From positions 1 through 8,431 of the forward strand of contig JAJZGO010000063.1 in NCBI GenBank assembly GCA_021798415.1: 8,431 nt of DNA, in the 5' to 3' direction. Shown here piece by piece: positions 6,097 through 8,431 of the stretch (its first letter is position 1; every line of letters begins with the position of its first letter). The notes under the pieces were generated by a model. It had not been told where the DNA came from. It saw only the letters and a program-made list of their open reading frames with translations, and did not search any database. This DNA comes from Thermoplasmata archaeon (GTDB lineage Archaea; Thermoplasmatota; Thermoplasmata; Lutacidiplasmatales; UBA184). The position numbers were made by a program, and so were the translations under genes.

Positions 6097-7308
6097 ATGT
6101 TCGACCCACATCGGGCGCTCTCTTCGGTCCACGAGCTCGCCCATCGGAGGTTCGCCGGCCGAAGGTTAGGCACGCGCGGTCACGACTTGGCGCGCCAGTG
6201 GACCGAGGCACGTCTCGACAGCTGGGGTCTCCCGGTCCGCCGTCACCCCTTTTCGTACTCCTCGACTATCGTGGAGGTCCGGCGTCGGCCGAGGGTCGAC
6301 GTTCGGTATGGGCGAGGCAATGGGAGCCGCCCCTTGGAGTACCGAACGGACTTCGCCGAGCACCCGTCTTCCGCCGCGGCAAGGGGGACGTTCCGCGGCC
6401 CGCTTCGGCGCGGGAAAACCTCGTCAGGATCTCGAGGTTCGTGGCTCCTCGCGAATTCGACTCCGGGGACCGCCTCCCTAGGGCAGCAAGCCTCGGACGG
6501 CGAATCCGCAGGGGCGCTCGGACTCGTAGTGCCGTTCACCGTCCCGCCCAAGGGAGTGATCTTTAAGCAGCTCTTTGCCGGCGACCCCCTCGCGCTGCCC
6601 ACCCTTTTCGTGCGACGGCAACTTCTGGGAAATCCGTTCCCGGAACGCCTTGAAGCGGATCTCGATCTGAGGCGCGCTCCCCTCCGCGGGACCAACCTCA
6701 TAGCGGAGCTTCCGGGGTCGGACCCCTCGTTGGCGACTCGACCCCTTCTCGTTGGCGCCCACTTTGACGCGGTGGGCGACGATCCCCAAGGACCCCGGTT
6801 TCCGGGCGCGTCGGATAACGCGTCCGGACTCGCAGTTGTCCTGGAAGCCGCCAGAGTCTGCCGTGGGCGGACGGGGCGTTTCGCGCGCCCGGTCTGGTTT
6901 GCCGCGTTTGACGCCGAAGAAACGGGCGCGAATGGATCTCGTGCCTTGGCGGCCGAGCTACAGCACGCGGGCATGGATCCGCTCGTCGCCAACGTCGATC
7001 TCGCGGCGCGGGTGGGGCTTCCCGTGACCGTCGAGGGTTCCGCTAACGCGACGGGACTCTTCGCCGCACTGGACGCCGTCGGCCGTCGCTTGGGTATACT
7101 GCTCCGCCAAGGGCCCATGCAATCTGACAACCGGCAGTTTGCCGCACGGGGGTTCGCGAGCGTTGGCTTGGGATCGGGCGGAATCGGGTACCACACGCCT
7201 CAGGACGTACCTGAGCGGGTTCAGTTGGAAGCGCTGCGTCGGATGGGGAAACTCCTCGTCGGACTCATCGAGGAAGTCGCCGGGCGTTCCTCTCTTCGCT
7301 CCCCATGA
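6097..7308 (+). CDS. M28-family zinc aminopeptidase
   Basis: The 403-residue product has a complete di-zinc M28 site: H222 and D224 in VGAHFDAV, bridging D240 in GASDNASG, catalytic E274 with E275 in FAAFDAEETG, D301 in ANVDLAARVG and H366 in GYHTPQDVPE. The N-terminal part (HELAHRRFAGRRLGT, then a helix ending LDSWGLPV) is the usual opening of the family, and residues of about 95-200 would be the inserted or apical part. No signal peptide or membrane segment is seen, so it should be cytoplasmic. Two starts are possible. GTG 6070 overlaps the upstream stop as GTGA and adds 9 residues; ATG 6097 lies just after GAGAGGG and immediately before the conserved region, and is preferred slightly. It may trim or degrade the Cys-rich peptide or small cysteinyl peptides; that is inference from position. 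Its stop overlaps the next start. Confidence 0.88.
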   Translation: MFDPHRALSSVHELAHRRFAGRRLGTRGHDLARQWTEARLDSWGLPVRRHPFSYSSTIVEVRRRPRVDVRYGRGNGSRPLEYRTDFAEHPSSAAARGTFRGPLRRGKTSSGSRGSWLLANSTPGTASLGQQASDGESAGALGLVVPFTVPPKGVIFKQLFAGDPLALPTLFVRRQLLGNPFPERLEADLDLRRAPLRGTNLIAELPGSDPSLATRPLLVGAHFDAVGDDPQGPRFPGASDNASGLAVVLEAARVCRGRTGRFARPVWFAAFDAEETGANGSRALAAELQHAGMDPLVANVDLAARVGLPVTVEGSANATGLFAALDAVGRRLGILLRQGPMQSDNRQFAARGFASVGLGSGGIGYHTPQDVPERVQLEALRRMGKLLVGLIEEVAGRSSLRSP

Positions 7309-8431
7309 GCCCGGCCGTAGAGCAGATTCGCCGGGACTTTTCGATCCTGACGGCACCCCAGGGCGACGGCAAGCGAATCGTGTATCTCGATAGTGCGTGC
7401 CAAGCCCGCCGACCTAAGCAGGTGGTGGGGGCCGTCACGGAATATTACGACGGTCTTTCCGCGTGCGGAATGTCCGGAGTCACTACCAACTCCCTCGCGC
7501 GCGCCACCACCGAGGCGTGCGCTCGGGCGCGGGAGAAGATGGCGGGATTCCTGGGCGCGCGGGTCGAGGAGACCGTGTGGCAGCCCAATGCCACCTACGG
7601 TATGAACTTCGTGGTGCGCAGCCTCGCCCTCACGGACTGTCCAGCCGGCCTCCGTCTCCAGCCGGGGGACGAGGTCCTGACGACGGACCTCGAGCACCAC
7701 AGCAGTTTCCTACCGGTATGGTTGGCCACCCGGGAGTCCCGCGTCCGTCATCGGGTCGTTCAGGTCGACGAGAACGGTGAACTGGACCCGGCCCGTTTCC
7801 AGGAACGCCTCGGCCCCCGGACTCGGCTCGTCTGCATCGCCTGGTCGTCAAGCATGACCGGTTCGACCGTCCCACTACGAGAGATCGTCCGCATCGCTCG
7901 CGAGCACGGCGCTCTCGTCTTAGTCGACGGGGCCCAGTACGTCCCTCATCGACAAGTCGACGTCCGGCGAATTGAGATGGACTTCCTGGCTATCTCAGTT
8001 CACAAGATGTGCGGTCCCGCCGGAATGGGGGTGCTCTACGGGCGTTCCGAGATCCTGTCTCGATTACCGCCCAGTATTGTCGGAGGCGAAACGGTGTCGA
8101 CCGTGAGACTCGAGGTCAGTGCGGGAGGGGAGGCCTGGCCTCGCGTTGCCGATGTCCGGGAAGAGCCCCATCTGCGCGCGCCAGGGAGTCCTCGCCTGAA
8201 CGCAGCGTCCCAACGTAGTGCGCCCATCCGCCGAAGTGTGTCGTTCGGAGCGCGCCGTTCGTCGAAGGCGCTCTTCCCCCTCTCGGTGATCGAGCGGGGC
8301 GCGGGGAAGTACCGGCCGTGGAGGCAGCGCCCCCGCGTGAGCTTCCACCTCGCCACCGTGTCGGGCAGTATCTCTAGCCGCTCGCGCCCTCGGCGTCGAC
8401 CGGGCGGACGGGCTCGTAGCCGAGCCGTCGC
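7305..8431 (+). CDS. SufS-like class V aminotransferase/cysteine desulfurase, C-terminus lost or replaced
   Basis: The gene starts at ATG 7305 in an ATGA overlap with the peptidase stop. PLP-enzyme features are YLDSACQ (residues 27-33), the SACGMSG loop, LEHHSSF (H131/H132, cofactor stacking), LVDGAQYVPH (D208, Q211) and SVHKMCGPAGMGVLYGR with the Schiff-base lysine K234. VGGETVSTVRLE then matches the family up to about residue 270 (base 8114). The expected RFEAG segment and the C-terminal small domain, with the loop that holds the desulfurase cysteine, are not found. Instead the frame runs on through unrelated, GC-rich sequence and the second IS630 remnant to the window edge without a stop, probably because stops are rare at this GC content. 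A working enzyme is doubtful unless the tail is replaced. If active, it would release sulfur from cysteine or act on a cysteine-containing substrate. Confidence 0.75.
   Translation, partial: MSPAVEQIRRDFSILTAPQGDGKRIVYLDSACQARRPKQVVGAVTEYYDGLSACGMSGVTTNSLARATTEACARAREKMAGFLGARVEETVWQPNATYGMNFVVRSLALTDCPAGLRLQPGDEVLTTDLEHHSSFLPVWLATRESRVRHRVVQVDENGELDPARFQERLGPRTRLVCIAWSSSMTGSTVPLREIVRIAREHGALVLVDGAQYVPHRQVDVRRIEMDFLAISVHKMCGPAGMGVLYGRSEILSRLPPSIVGGETVSTVRLEVSAGGEAWPRVADVREEPHLRAPGSPRLNAASQRSAPIRRSVSFGARRSSKALFPLSVIERGAGKYRPWRQRPRVSFHLATVSGSISSRSRPRRRPGGRARSRAV
8213..8377 (-). pseudogene. Decayed IS630-family transposase fragment (right copy)
   Basis: The minus strand reads LEILPD, then VARWKLTRGRCLHGRYFP and SAFDERRAPNDTLRRM, corresponding to the C-terminal end of an IS630-type transposase (PIERVWKLTRRRCLHNRYF in typical members). 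Bases 8228-8346 match 4911-5029 without gaps at about 81%. Only the last 50 or so codons survive, with no catalytic Asp and no clear stop. It lies just after the point where the aminotransferase loses homology, so its arrival or a deletion next to it probably truncated that gene. Confidence 0.65.
8374..8431 (-). CDS. Possible C-terminal end of a minus-strand gene entering from the right
   Basis: On the minus strand one frame runs in from the window edge and gives RRLGYEPVRPVDAEGASG before a TAG at 8376-8374. Seventeen of the 18 sense codons end in G or C, as in the chromosome-like genes at the left. It abuts the right transposase scar and may mark the far edge of the island. Eighteen codons are too few to name a product or to exclude chance. 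Confidence 0.3.
   Translation of the reverse strand, partial: RRLGYEPVRPVDAEGASG

Larger units (their letters stand above)
4893..8377. mobile_element. Island bracketed by two same-orientation IS630 remnants
   Basis: The outer limits are the two transposase scars. Bases 4911-5029 and 8228-8346 align without gaps, with 23 mismatches by my hand count. The DNA between them has more A/T-ending codons than the genes at the left, and its four genes form one operon. This resembles an old composite transposon or an island assembled by recombination between IS copies. No terminal inverted repeats or target-site duplications could be identified, so mobility is inferred only. Confidence 0.4.

Noticed and set aside
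5539..6144. Minus-strand Pro/Gln-rich open frame opposite the Cys-rich peptide
   Set aside because: The plus strand has the Shine-Dalgarno, operon spacing, stop-start overlap and regular CC spacing; the Pro-rich sequence is simply the complement of Gly-rich codons.
8115..8212. Frameshifted continuation of the aminotransferase
   Set aside because: I looked in all three forward frames for the RFEAG segment and the cysteine loop and found neither; the stretch remains unassigned.

Overview
The window is very GC-rich and reads as archaeal. TATA-like boxes sit about 26 bases before start codons, so several transcripts look leaderless (clearest at the GTG at 3932). There is a small membrane protein paired with a double winged-helix regulator, and gene density is high. 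A high-GC uncultured Thermoplasmatota-type lineage fits, but that placement is inference; no rRNA or tRNA is present to test it.

Left part (1-4882), chromosome-like, almost all codons ending in G or C: the 3' two thirds of an M14 zinc carboxypeptidase-like gene (1-1211); a promoter region with palindromes; a three-helix membrane protein overlapping a two-domain winged-helix regulator (1333-2200); then, convergent and overlapping by 4 bases, a minus-strand formate-tetrahydrofolate ligase (2197-3831) with several active-site substitutions. A shared 100-base intergenic region separates the ligase from a divergent tandem-GNAT acetyltransferase (3932-4882).

Right part (4883-8431), accessory: two decayed minus-strand IS630-type transposase fragments lie in the same orientation (about 4893-5275 and 8213-8377). 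They are about 81% identical over 119 ungapped bases by hand alignment. Between them is a compact plus-strand operon with visibly different codon use: an ArsR-family thiol/metal-type repressor (start about 5401), a 92-residue peptide with five Cys-Cys-Gly units spaced 9-13-13-9 (5795-6073), an M28 zinc aminopeptidase with all metal ligands (6097-7308), and a SufS-like class V aminotransferase (7305 on) whose recognisable domain stops around 8114, before the second transposon scar. A perfect 8-4-8 inverted repeat overlaps the TATA box of this operon, with a second imperfect dyad over the start, suggesting autorepression.

The most interesting content is this four-gene cassette. A metal- or thiol-responsive switch controls a Cys-rich peptide, a cytoplasmic peptidase and a PLP enzyme that may act on cysteine. 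It could be a metallothionein-like thiol buffer with its own turnover enzymes, or a peptide-natural-product locus that has lost part of its last gene. The sequence alone does not decide between them.
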